From Burhinus oedicnemus (Eukaryota > Chordata > Aves > Charadriiformes > Burhinidae), in the NCBI GenBank assembly GCA_008921705.1, contig VFFE01008422.1, positions 899,105-963,104 of the forward strand: a stretch of 64,000 nucleotides of DNA. The letters run 5' to 3'. The notes under the pieces were generated by a model, which was not told the DNA's origin, searched no databases, and saw only the letters and a list, made by a program, of their open reading frames with translations. Made by a program: the position numbers and the translations under genes. Below, one piece after another: positions 1 through 10,957 of the stretch (positions are counted from its first letter, which is position 1; each line of letters begins with the position of its first letter).

Positions 1-760
1 TCTGCAAACTTACTGAAGGGTGCACTTGATCCGCTTGTCCAGGTCATTGATAAAGATATTAAAGAGAACTGGCCCCAATACTGAGCCCATCCAAGCCATA
101 AGCAGCCAGTTTCTCCAGGAGAATGCTGTGGGAAGCCATGTTAAAGGCTTTACTAAAGTCCAGGTAGCCAACATCCACAGCCTTTCCCTCATCCACCACG
201 TGGGTCACCTTGTCATAGAAGGAGATCAGGTTCGTCAAGCAGGACTTGCCTTTCATAAACCCATGCTGACTGGGCCTGATCACCTGGTTGTCCTGCATGT
301 GCTGCATAAAGGCACTCAGGATGATCTGCTCCATAACCTCCTCTGGCACTGAGGTCAGACTGACAGGCCTGTAGTTCCCCGGATCCTCCTTCTGGCCCTT
401 CTTGTAGATGGGCATCACATTTGCCATCTTCCAGTCAACTGGGACCTCCCCGGTTAGCCGGGACTGCTGATAAATGATGGAAAGTGGTTTGGTGAGCGCT
501 TCCACCAGCTCCCTCAGTACCCTTGGGTGGATCCCATCTGGCCCCATAGACTTGTGTGTGTCTAAGTGGTGTAGCAGGTCACTCACCATTTCCCCTTGGA
601 TTACAGGGGCTTCATTCTGCTCCCTGCCTCTGTCTTCTAGCTCAGGGGGCTGGGTATCCAGAGAACAACTGGTCTTACTGTTAAAGACTGAGGCAAAGAA
701 GGCATTAAGTACCTCAGCCTTTTCCTTATCCTTGGTCTCTATGTTTCCCCCCACATCCAA
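1..760 (-). pseudogene. CR1 ORF2 reverse transcriptase remnant
   Basis: This is the amino half of the CR1 RT domain. In LINEs it copies the element's own RNA at a nicked target. The frame is open from 760 to 59. It runs through the linker ([24 protein letters not shown]), the finger region ([12 protein letters not shown]), the [19 protein letters not shown] stretch and motif A (YLDFSKAF, with its aspartate intact). Frame is lost at the internal deletion near 90, and the following residues ([11 protein letters not shown]) are read in another frame. Motif B is deleted and motif C is cut by the window edge, so no active enzyme can come from this copy. Confidence 0.9.
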
Positions 761-957
761 TAAAGGATGGATATTCTCCTTAGTCCTCCTTTTGTTGCTA
801 ATGTATTTATAGAAACTTTTTTATTGTCCTTAACAGCAGAAGCCAGATTAAGTTCTAGTTGGGCTTTGGCCCTTCTAATTTTCTCCCTGCATAGCCTCAT
901 GCAATCTTTGCTGTTTTCCCAAGTGGCCTGCCCCTTCTTCCATAGGCCATAAACTTT
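1..957 (-). mobile_element. CR1 LINE fragment, cut by the window edge
   Basis: This CR1 lies on the minus strand; its 3' part lies outside the window. The left edge cuts inside the RT catalytic FADD motif, since only the codons for F-A-D remain. The copy is 5'-truncated near 957, just upstream of the segment encoding the linker between endonuclease and RT. An internal deletion near position 90 joins the sequence after the YGLD stretch directly to the [15 protein letters not shown] stretch, removing roughly 40 codons that include RT motif B. The sequence is close to the CR1 at 53320-55300, so the two are probably one subfamily. Confidence 0.93.
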
Positions 958-1381
958 CCTTTTCGTCCTTACACAGTAGTATTCTTACACAATTGTAAAG
1001 CCTGAAAAGGTAGTAGAAAAAGTAATGTACAGCCCAGTGTCTTAATTTCCTTTAAAATGCTTCCAATTTTTTTGCTTATTTTACCTTTCTATTGATATTC
1101 ACTTGGCAAACCCATGAAGCAAAATAATTCTCTTACATATCTGTGGGAGGTGGGTCGAGCGACTATGAGAAAGCGAGTCTTGAAGGCATAAAAAGACCTT
1201 GGGCGTCAAGCCAGACTGCCTTAGGACTGAACAAACCGTGGGAGCAATAGACAGCGGTATCTGCGGTTGCCGCTGGATTATCAGGTAGCAGAAGAACAGC
1301 TGCACACGAGATGTGTGTATTGCTTAATGTTGAACAGTGGAAAAGTACTAGGAGGATCTGTACAGGGTACAAGCTCTGGCA

Positions 1382-1387
1382 TATATA
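1382..1387 (+). promoter_or_regulatory. TATA box of the 315-bp LTR
   Basis: TATATA lies 15 bases upstream of the AATAAA at 1402-1407. If both were used, the R region would be very short. This marks the transcription orientation of the LTR. Confidence 0.55.
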
Positions 1388-1401
1388 GCCTCGCTGTAGC
1401 A

Positions 1402-1407
1402 AATAAA
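1402..1407 (+). terminator. Polyadenylation signal of the 315-bp LTR
   Basis: AATAAA lies about 50 bases before the LTR 3' end. The sister copy at 32919-33233 has AATAAG at the matching place, so its signal is mutated. Confidence 0.55.
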
Positions 1408-1672
1408 CTTGTCTCAGTATCACTGTCGAACTGAGTCCGTGCCTTAATACGCCACACATATCCATGATCAAAAAAGAGCACCCGATGGCCTGTAGGTTGA
1501 AATAATTACTTCTGGTGGTCATGCAGATCTCAATGTCAAAGCTAAGAACCACAGGTCAGCAGAATTAAAGCATGAAAATAGACATGAGCACAGTCAACTG
1601 CTTGAGGCTTTTTATTGCTGTTTGATATATTTAGTTCTATATGTGTGGTAGATAATAACGTGTTCTTTTAAC

Positions 1673-2467
1673 TGTTTTTCCTGGTTTGAGATAGAACAGA
1701 ACCAATTTTCTGTTCAGTAATTTTACTTTTCAGTTAGGTCTGTTCTAACTGACTGCACTCTCTGAAATTAACGGCATATTTTTTCAGACAGTGTCTGCTT
1801 TCAGAGTCATAAGGCCTGATGTTTATAGTTAATACCAAGGAATGGTATGCAGAGAGGCTCTTGCTTATACTTATTCCCATAACAACCAAGGTCAGCTAAC
1901 TTTATTATGCACCACATTGGAGGGCTGGAAGTGGAAGGGCGTGGAGGGGTCACACCTGTGGGGAGGAGCGGACAGGACAGGTGACCCAAAACTGACCAAC
2001 AGGGTATTCCATCCCATCTGCCTCATGCTCAGTATAAAAGCTGAGGGATCAAAGGGGTCAGCCTCTCTTTCTTCAGTGGCCGGTGTCCGAGGAGGACTCT
2101 CTCTCTGTTTGTCTGTCTTTGATCCTGACCCGCGCATTCCTGAATCCAGTTCTTGAATCCAGCTCCAGTTCAGTCCCATCAGTCTGGGACTTTCCCAGTG
2201 CCTGCCGGTGACGTGATCGCCATCCTGGGAGCTCGATATTGGTTTTGGATATATTATATATATTTCATTATTTTCTTATTAATACTTTTATATTTTCTTT
2301 TTATTGTTAATAGTTCTAGTTTCATATTTCATTAAAGTAGTTTTAGTTTCTTTTCAACCCATAAGTCTCTCTCCCTTTTTTTATCTCCCTTCTCTTCTGG
2401 GAAGGAAGAGAGGTTAAAGAGAGCATCTGTCATTCATTTGTTGGCCAGCCCAGCCTAAACCAGGACA
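1673..2467 (+). mobile_element. Solo LTR, TGTCCTGGTTTGAG family, about 795 bp
   Basis: The sequence aligns along most of its length with the LTR at 41855-42556 and with the minus-strand copy at 12516-13156. Shared stretches include GGTATGCAGAGAGGCTCT, GGGGTCACACCTG and CATGCTCAGTATAAAAGCTG. The 3' end reads CTAAACCAGGACA at 2467. The 5' end is disturbed: TGTTTTTCCTGGTTTGAG replaces the clean TGTCCTGGTTTGAG. I see no target-site duplication, so the left boundary is approximate. It is longer than the 702-bp copy because of A/T-rich expansion at about 2245-2350. No gag, pol or env lies next to it. Confidence 0.85.
2033..2039 (+). promoter_or_regulatory. TATA box of the LTR at 1673
   Basis: TATAAAA sits directly after CATGCTCAG, at the same place as TATATAA in the 41855 copy. 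It is part of the core-promoter block shared by several LTR families in the window. Confidence 0.55.
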
Positions 2468-5400
2468 CCATTACTGGACACCTGGTGGCTAGTTGTATTT
2501 TTTGTCAAAAGACTGTTTGCAGTTAATGTTAGCAAACCCACCACAGTCTGCCAGTGTGAGCAGATTATCGGCAATTGTGTGTGTATGCATTTTCGGGGAG
2601 GGTAGGGGCAACGTTTTCTTCAGGTCTGAATTAGATACAGATTCCTGCTGGCTGTTTTGTATTTCATCATAAAGCTTGTGAGGAGGCCATTGAGTGTCTG
2701 TGCCCCATGAAGTTGCTGGCATGCTGTGCAATGTTTTGATCTCAGCAGCAGCAATGTTCCTGATAAATTTGTAACCCCTAGGAACACCTGCAAGTCAGCT
2801 TGAATTTAAATTAAAATTAGGTTTTATGGCATTTTTTAATCAGACAGAAGATGGTGATAAAAAAGAACCATGTATTTTCATGGTAAGAAAGGTAGTGATA
2901 TGTCTATTTAATCGTAACTGTTGCACCAGTAACGGAATCCAGATTGATCTGAGCTGGAAATGATGCAGAGATTAAAGCCACATTTTTAAAAGGTGTGGAT
3001 TTTCTTAGGCTTAAAAAGGTAACAGCAATCAAAACTGACACAAAGTATTCATCAAATGAAGTTTGTAGTTTCTAAAACTTTTAATTACAGACATTTATGT
3101 TCTCCGAGAGACATTTTTGTAGAGGACAAACTGCACAAAGATGGTTCAGATCTATATTCTGAATACATGCTAGAGTTGCGGTATCAAAATACAGCTTAAT
3201 AGGAGCAATTTTGTGGTGGGAAAGATCTAGCTTTCAGAAATGAAAAGCAATATGTTCTTGTAGTTATTTTTGAATGTTGTTAAGAAATCTTGATATATTC
3301 ATGGAAGCTGGCAGCAAACCATATAGAGTCTTGTTTTAGGAGGTCATATTCATACAGAATCTCTACTTGGCATGATGAAGACATATTAACAAGTGTACTT
3401 TTAAAAAGGTATACTTTTTAAGTGGGAAAAATCTTATAGAGGAAATTGTATTAAAGCATTGTTTACAAGTGAATTTAAAGTGAAATTGTAGTTTTACTTT
3501 TGTGTGAAAAGCATTCTTTTTGTATTCTCTTTTGTATGTATCCATAGAATGAACTCTGCATCTCATATAGGGCTTCTATTTAATAGTGCTTGGCAAGTCT
3601 TTATCACTACATCTAAAGCATTGTTTGATTTGAAACAGTTCCCTGTGTATGATTGCACTTTGAATCTTTGCCTCTCTTTCACTGAAAACACAGTTTATTG
3701 CAGCTAAGAGAATCTCACAAACAATGCAAGTTGTCCTTGTGCATAAAAGCATATTCTGCACTTCAACACCTTTTCAAATTAATATTTGTGATAGGTCTAT
3801 TCTCTGCCTCAGAGTTTCTGTTCTTTTGCTTTGTTCCTGTGTTTGATGTAATGTAAGGACAAAAAGGATTGCTGGGACAATGTGTGAAAATGGTAGTTAA
3901 GTGGGCTTAAGGGGTGCTTCAGCACTTTCTGAAAGGATTCATGAGTGAATAGGCCTTCAGAGTGCTTAGCTGTAATGCTGTAAATAGACAGGTCCAGCAC
4001 AAAGCTGAAGATGAAATGAGCACATGCATATCACCCCTTGTGACATCTGCCCAACCCTGGAACATAATTTCACTTCTTCAGGTTCAACCAAATATTTCCA
4101 GAATGCTCTGGCATTTAAAATCTTTTGTTTCATTAATTGTAATGAATATAATATACAAGTCTCTTGGAGGTCTGTTGTGGACGATGGGACAATTGAAATC
4201 TTATTATAAGATACTGCCAGTTACTCATAATAAGATTTCTTTTCTGCTTGGTAGTTTCTGAGGTTTTGTGATCATAAAGCTCCTCAGTGTTCCAGCAAAT
4301 ATATACAATTAGAATTGGTGTGTATGCTGTGTATACCTGCTTATGTTTCTTGATAATTCAAGTCAACCTTTAAAAAATTATTTTGTAATTTAGAGCACTT
4401 TTTTTTCCTGCAAAGTACTTGAGCTTTCCTAGTAAACTTCTGTAAGACTATCAAGCCCCATAGCATAAAAGAGTTTGTTTAGCAAACAGTGCTATATTTT
4501 GCAAGAAGGATTTTGATTTTGTTTCTTAGAGGAAGGAGGAATTTATTGTTATTTTTCAAATCATGAGAGTTACAGTTTTGATGTTTTCCAGGTGAGAGAC
4601 TTCACAGTGACACCTACGTACAGGTCATGGCACATATGCAGCAGAGATTTTCTTATGAAGACTTCACATACATACGTAAAGAGAGGCAAGACAAGAAGAT
4701 ATGTGGAGATAAATAGTGGGCGAAAAAAGGCAATGTAATTTCTTTTCATGGTAAATCTTATACATATTCAACCAAACTCTGCTGCATAAATTTGTCTGAA
4801 GAAAAAGTATCTCCTAATCCCAGTCTTAAAAACAAAAGACAAGGCCCATTATTACTTCAGAGAGCATAGAGAAAAGGAAATGAGAAAGGGACAAGGGTTG
4901 CTAGTTTGACATGGGGCAATTAATCTTCCAGTAAGTGTTGTCAGGCAGAAACAAACACAAATGATCACTCACATTAACCAGAGGAGTGTAGGTAGGGATT
5001 TTAACAAGCATTTATAAAAGTCCATTTTCTCACTAATGAAGAGGGGAATAAATGAACCAGTGTAAGCTAGCATTATGTACTTAAAGTTGTGTCCTTTTGG
5101 CTGAAGACACCTCTTCACATTCTTGACATTTCTAATAGAGCCTGTATGATCTAGGACAGTGCTGGAAGGTTTGGAAATTCTAAGGTTGGCTTTGAACTAT
5201 GCACTGTGTTTATCAGTTAAAAATCCCCATTAACCCTTCCCTTTCACAAAAAACTACTCCTGAAATTCATCTAAACATCAAAACTCTGAACATAGTGTTT
5301 TGCTAGATTATATATTTTACAGAAATTTACAAATAAAAATATTTTTGCAAAAATTCTTCTCTATTTAAAAGTAAATAAATACCATGACAGTTTTTTCAGT

Positions 5401-7802
5401 AGAATGCTTCATTTTCCCAGGGACTCAGTTATTATCAAATTGTATTAGTATATGGATTAGTTCCACATAAAAGTTCTAGTAGACCTTAGGACAATGCCTC
5501 ATATGTATAAAGTAGCAAAAAGTAGGACTTGGAGAAACCCATAATTAGCAGCTTGAGAAATTAGCCTTGTTTATTGCAACTTGAAAACTCTGTGTTTCTA
5601 AAAACACAATCAATAGAGAATCCCAGGAATGAAGGTTACATTGTTCTTTCATTTTAGCATTAGAAATCTGCTGTGTAGCAGACATGAGACATTTTAAACT
5701 TTGGATGTGATAGTACTTTGCTTACATATTTTCAACAATACTTGTCTGCTGCTTCACAAATTCAAAAAACTTGGGTTCAGAAAGCAATAGCCTTTTAAGC
5801 AACACAAGACCAGATTGCATGTAATGATAATTTGCAAAGTATTTGCAGTAAAGACTTGCTGACATTTTTTTAAAAAGTACATGTCCTTGCTATGTGCTGT
5901 CTATTGAGGAAAAGTTAAGTAAGATCATAAAAGCCATAACAAAGAAAGAATTTTTTTAAACCACAATTCTATACATCCCTATCAAAGTTCCACAAGGCAT
6001 TTTTCATCAATATTTGTAATCTAAAACATATTAACAGGAAGATTTTTAAACTATATTTTATGTATGCAAAAGCATCACAGATGATAAAAGAATTTGTTAC
6101 CAAGAGGTAGCGTAGCATTTTGTGATTACAAAATTAATCTGTCTCTAAATTTGTTTAAAGAGTTTTTGCCATATAATGAGCAATATAAATTATTACTATT
6201 TTCATGTTCTTAGGGCCTTTCACAGCTATAATTTTACCAACACAGTTGTTTGACCTAGTGGCATTTTTGCATATTTTTGTATGTTATTGAGTTATTTAAA
6301 AGGTTACAAAGAAACCATAACTCATAAATAACTAAATTATTTAGCAGAACAAGTATAAGAAGGTCTTCTGACATAGGTCACTGTGGGAAGGAAGGTGCAT
6401 CAAGGTACTGAATTGCATCTGTTTATTGAAGGTAGGTACAAACCAGAAGCTTTAGTCTTAGATTGCAAGTTGTTATTTTCTCATGGAAGTGGCTGAATAC
6501 ACACACATACTAAAACCAACTGAATTTTGTCATTGAGACAGAAGATTTTTAAACTTCAGTCACAAACAGTGCTCAACACTAAATGGGAGGGAATTACCTT
6601 TCAAGATTTGGATAACTCCAAGATTTCACAGAAAATATTTATGTACGTGATGAATTTTCCCTTTACAGTACAGAACAAAAAGCTGAAATACAGACCTTCA
6701 AAGAGACTGATGTTTAATCTTTTTCTGTAATGGTTTAATACATATAAAGTCTTGAAGATCAAAGGTGAAGTATAAGAACTTGGTAACTTGGTTTGCCTTT
6801 CTGCAATTTAAAGGTATTACAAAAACAGACAAACCTCTGAGCCCATTGAAATACCTGCAGAACAGTTCACAAAATCAAGAAGTGTTTATGAAATATTTTA
6901 CACAATTACAAAACTGGAGGATTTATTACCCTCAATTTACTTTTTCATGTTGTTCTGCATCAAAATATTTAAAATACAACCAATTTGGGAGTATATTCAT
7001 TATGAAGTAAAAATGAGAATAATTAAGACAGTGTGATATTCTCAGGAAGGAGGCAAAGGAGCAGAGGAAAGAAAACTTTCAGAACACAGGCTTTAATTAT
7101 AGAAGGGATATAAACCTTGTCCTATCATTAGAAGGTGCCAGGCCTTGGGGGTAGCCAATTAATTCATTCTTTCCCAGACTGCATGAACCCCAAAGCTATG
7201 TGTACTCAGTGAAGAGGAGCAGAAAATATTATTGCAGCCTAGAGAGTTATTATGGAATGGTTATTTGCAGTCCTGTATTCTGCCTGTGTGTTCAGGGTGA
7301 ATTCACTTCCATTCATTCCAGGGATTTCTCTAGAAAGTCCTCATCTCCCACTGAGGAGACATGATGAGGCTGAGGTCTATTAAACAACATTTGAAGCAGT
7401 ATGTGAACACAAACATAATTACTTCCTATTACTTCATGGAATTAAGTTAAATCTATTGCAATTTTTGAGTTTCCTGTATTTCACTTACTATGAGAATAAT
7501 TTTCTGCTAAAAATCCTGATGAAATAAGACAGTGCTTAAAAAGGCACAGAAGTTCCCTATCAAGAATATAGCACACAACTAGGGGGATAAAATCCTTATA
7601 ACACATAGATGTGTTTACTCAGTTTTGGCCTTGGGAACAAACATCATGAAACAGGACAGCAAATCTTACACATAGACATATTTGGGTTGCTAATTATAGA
7701 CAGATGTAAAGCATTAATTCTTTTCAAAACTTTCCAACAGTAAACCAAAAAGGAATAACAGCTTATATGTTTTTGTAGCCTTGAAGATTGATTTTTTTAA
7801 TA
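2468..7802. other. A/T-rich stretch without recognised genes or repeats
   Basis: These 5.3 kb look single-copy. I find no CR1, LTR or tandem array, and no open frame above 100 codons. The only coding hint is a weak splice-bounded frame at 4592-4716, described in the findings. It could be intergenic or intronic DNA. Confidence 0.5.
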
Positions 7803-9097
7803 TCACAGAATCATAGAATGGTTTAGGTTGGAAGGGACCTTAAAGATCATCTAGTTCCAACCCCCCTGCCATGGGCAAGGACACCTCCCACTAGACCAGA
7901 TTGCTCAAAGCCTCATCCAACCTGGCCTTGAACACTTCCAGGGATGGGGCCTCCACAGATCTCATCTAAATCTACCCTATACTAGTTTGAAGCCATTACC
8001 CCTCGTCCTATCACTATATGCCCTTGTAAAAAGTCCCTCTCCAGCTTTCTTGTAGGCCCCCTTTAAGTACTGCTGCCATAAGGTCTCCCCAGAGTCTTCT
8101 CTTCTCCAGGATGAACAACCCCAACTCTCTCACAGCCTGTCCTCATAGCAGAGGTGTTCTAATCATCTTCGTGGCCCTTCTCTGGACACGCTCCAACAGG
8201 TCCATGTCCTTCTTATGCTGGGGGTTCCAGAGCTGGACACAGTATTCCAGGTGGGGTCTCACCACAGCGGAGTAGAGGGGCAGAATCACCTCCCTCGACC
8301 TGCTGGCCATGCTTCTTTTGATGCAGCCCAGGATGCGGTTGGCCTTCTGGGCTGCAAGCACACATTGCTGGGTCATGTTGAGCTTCTCATCCACCAACAC
8401 CCCCAAGTCCTTCTCATCAGGGCTGCTCTTGATCCATTCTCTGCGCAGCCTATATTTGTGCTTGGGATTGCCTTGACCCACATGAAGGACCTTGCACTTG
8501 GCCTTGTTGAACTTCATGAGGTTCGCACGGGCCCACCTCTCAAGCCTGTCCAGGTCCCTCTGGATGGCATCCCTTCCCTCCAGCGTGTCGACCGCTCCAC
8601 ACAGCGTGGTGTCGTTGGCAAACTTTCTGAGGGTGCACTTAATCCCAACATCCATGTCGCCAACAAAGATGTTAAATAGTACCAGTCCCAGTACTGACCC
8701 CTGAGGAACACCACTCATCACTGGTCACTCACCAGATATTGAGCTGTTGAGTGCAACTCTTTGAGTGCGGCCATCCAGCCAATTCCTTATCCACCGAGTG
8801 GTCCATCAGTCAAATCCATGTGTCTCCAATTTAGAGACCAGGATGTCATGCGGGACAGTGTCAAATGCCTTGCACGAGTCCAGATAGATGACATCTGTTG
8901 CTCTTCCCTTATCCACCAACACTGTAACCCTTTCGTAGAAGGCCACCAAATTTGTCAGGCACGATTTGCCCTTAGTGAAGTCATATCGGCTGTCACCAAT
9001 CATCTCCTTATTTTCCATGTGCCTTAGCAGAGTTTCCAGGAGGATCTGCTCCATGACCTTGCTGGGCACAGAGGTGAGACTGACTGGCCTGTAGTTC

Positions 9098-9728
9098 CCT
9101 GGTGTAGGAGACCGACAGAAAAACAAGATATCTCAAAGTTCGCCTGCTGCCATACTGCTAACAAAGGGGGTACATGCTTGGTTATCAGAGCAACCAGACC
9201 CTGTTTCTCACAGCTGTGCTATACCAAGTGCTGCCCAAATGACAAAGGCAGGAAAAGGGTCTCCTGTTTCTCATGACTGTGCAATACCAAGTGCTGCCCA
9301 TGTGATAAAGGCAGGAAAAGCCTATACGGCAACTGTGTCAAACGATGATTTGCTGAGCAAAGGTGACCATAGCGCTGATGAGCCGAACTGCGAGTCAGCA
9401 GGGACTATAAACTGGTGCTGTGCCTTACCCCAATTGGGACCCTCACCACCGTCATGACTTGAGAATCACGGATCAACGGGACGCCGCTGACTCCAGAGGA
9501 CCGACGGGATGCCGCGGACCTGTGGTGGTGACTATACTCTTGCTGTGCTCTGTAATACTGCTTCTCCTTTCTACCTTTTCTCTACTTCTGCCTTTACTCT
9601 ATCGCTCATCTCAGTGACTATTGCTGGGAAATAACAATAAAGCCCTAGTGAACGGCATTTGACCTCATTTGTGTCTTAATCTCACGCTTGGAATTATTAC
9701 AAACCCCTCCCCAGGACGTAACACCTGG
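9098..9728 (+). mobile_element. Solo LTR, 621 bp, nested in CR1, 5-bp target duplication
   Basis: The LTR body is 9103-9723, starting TGTAGGAGACC and ending GGACGTAACA. CCTGG flanks it on both sides (9098-9102 and 9724-9728). Removing the LTR and one copy of CCTGG rejoins the CR1 sequence as expected. A CTATAAA stretch (TATAA at 9406-9410) and AATAAA at 9636-9641 set the plus orientation. A 5-bp duplication fits class III (ERVL-like) elements, but I do not recognise the family and the class is an inference. It resembles no other LTR in this window. No internal retroviral genes are present. Confidence 0.9.
9636..9641 (+). terminator. Polyadenylation signal of the nested LTR
   Basis: AATAAA lies about 80 bases before the LTR 3' end and about 230 bases after the TATA-like sequence at 9406-9410. 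Confidence 0.5.
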
Positions 9729-10119
9729 GTCTTGTTTTTTCACCTTTTTAAAAAAGGGGGTTATGTTTCCCCTTTTCCAGTCAGAGGGAACTTCACTGGA
9801 CTGCCATGACTACTCAAATATGATGGATAGTGGCTTAACAACTTCATCCGCCAGTTCCCTCAGGACCCATGGATGAATGTCATCAGGTCCCATGGACCTG
9901 TGCACATTCAGGTTCCTCAGCTGGTCTCGAACCTGGTCTTCTCCTACAGTGGGTGGTTCCTCATTCTCACAGTCCCTGCCTTTGCCTTCTGTGACTTGGG
10001 CAGTGTGGCTAGAGTCCTTGCCAGTGAAGACCAAGGCAAAAAAAGTCATTGAGTACCTCAGCCTTCTCCATATCCCGAGTGACCAGGTCTCCTATTTCCT
10101 TCCGGAGAGGGCCACTGTT

Positions 10120-10957
10120 TTACTTAGTCTTCCTTTTATCACTGATGTACCTGTAGAAGCCTTTCTTGTTGCCCTTGACGTCCCTGGCCAGATTTAACTC
10201 TATCAGGGCTTTAGCTTTCCTAACCTGATCCCTGAATGCTTGGACAATTTCTTTGTATTCCTCCCAGACTACCTGTCCTTGCTTCCAGCCTCTGTAGGCT
10301 TCCTTTTTCTGTTTGAGTTTGTTCAGGATCTCCTTGTTCATCCATGCAGACCTCCTGGAGTTTTTGCCTGACTTCCTCTTTGTGGGAATGCATCGCTCCT
10401 GAGCTTGGAGGAGGTGGTCCTTGAATATTAGACAGCTTTCTTGGGCCCCTCTTCCCTCCAGGGCTTTATCCCACAGTACTCTGCCAAGCAGATCCCTGAA
10501 GAGGCCAAAGCCTGCTCTCCTGAAGTCCAGGGTAGCGAGCTTGCTTTGCGCCCTCCTTGCTGCCCTAAGGATCTCAAACTCCACCGTCTCATGATCACTG
10601 CAGCCAAGGCTGCCCTTGAGCTTCACATTCCCCACCACCATCCCCTCCGTGTTGGTGAGAACAAGGTCCAGCATGGCACCTCTCCTCGTTGGCTCCTCTA
10701 TCACTTGGAGAAGGAAGTTATCGTCAACACATTCCAGGAACTTCCTGGATTGCTTATGGCCTGCTGTGTTGTCATTCCAACAGATATTGGGGTGGTTGAA
10801 GTCCCCCGTGAGGACTGGGGCTTGTGAATGTGAGTCTGCTCCTATCTGTCTATAGAGGGCCTCATCCGCTCGGTCTTCCTGGTCAGGTGGCCTGTAGCAG
10901 ACCCCCACTATTATGTCACCTGCCCCTGCCCTCCCTTTAATCCTGACCCTTGAGGCT
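10120..10957 (-). pseudogene. CR1 ORF2 endonuclease remnant
   Basis: A frame open from about 10957 down to 10120 encodes most of the apurinic-type endonuclease that nicks target DNA for LINE insertion. Visible landmarks are [10 protein letters not shown], the catalytic-core motif [10 protein letters not shown], a C-terminal SDHETVEF motif, and the basic linker ([28 protein letters not shown]) leading toward the RT. The amino end is lost by 5' truncation. Frame shifts at about 10050-10120 relative to the RT block. The conserved GDFN and SDH residues are kept, so this is one of the best-preserved domains in the window, but it is only part of an enzyme. Confidence 0.9.

Larger units (their letters stand above)
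1136..1462 (+). mobile_element. Solo LTR, 315 bp, with 6-bp target duplication
   Basis: The LTR body is 1142-1456. It starts TGTGGGAGG and ends CGCCACA, giving a TGTGG/CCACA inverted terminus. CATATC occurs directly outside both ends (1136-1141 and 1457-1462), which is a perfect 6-bp target-site duplication. A TATATA box at 1382-1387 and AATAAA at 1402-1407 set the plus orientation. A second 315-bp copy lies at 32919-33233 on the other strand. A 6-bp duplication is usual for class II (alpha/beta-retrovirus-like) elements, so I infer class II. No internal retroviral sequence adjoins it, so it is a solo LTR left by recombination. Confidence 0.88.
8143..10049 (-). pseudogene. CR1 ORF2 reverse transcriptase remnant, LTR-split
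   Basis: Two blocks, 9102-8143 and 10049-9810, encode the RT domain. They include [27 protein letters not shown], motif A as YLDSCKAF, motif B as GVPQGSVLG, and a C-terminal region ([19 protein letters not shown]). After subtracting the 621-bp LTR and one 5-bp duplicate, the two blocks lie in the same frame. In-frame stops include 8806-8808 (TGA), a TGA near 8722 at a usual tryptophan codon, and one ending at 9810. A small deletion near 8150 shifts the frame. Motif C reads FAND instead of FADD: the first catalytic aspartate is asparagine, so this copy is inactive regardless of the stops. Confidence 0.9.
7803..10957 (-). mobile_element. CR1 LINE, 5'-truncated, interrupted by an LTR
   Basis: The 3' terminus is at the left, with the octamer tail ATCACAGAATCATAGAAT. 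The copy reads on the minus strand through RT to the endonuclease, and is truncated within the endonuclease near 10957. A solo LTR at 9103-9723 splits it. CR1 sequence resumes exactly across the 5-bp duplicated CCTGG, so the LTR arrived later. Without the LTR the copy is about 2.5 kb, against roughly 4.5 kb for a full CR1. Its 3' end belongs to the same subfamily as the pieces at 27752-27906 and 49845-50618. Confidence 0.95.

Noticed and set aside
474..812. A 112-codon plus-strand open frame
   Set aside because: It is antisense to the CR1 RT remnant at 59-760.
1163..1552. A 129-codon minus-strand open frame
   Set aside because: It lies across the 315-bp LTR and its flank, antisense to the LTR, with no retroviral or cellular protein features.
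8215..8679. A 154-codon plus-strand open frame
   Set aside because: It is antisense to the CR1 RT domain.
10441..10827. A 128-codon plus-strand open frame
   Set aside because: It is antisense to the CR1 endonuclease, which is open on the minus strand with GDFN and SDH motifs.
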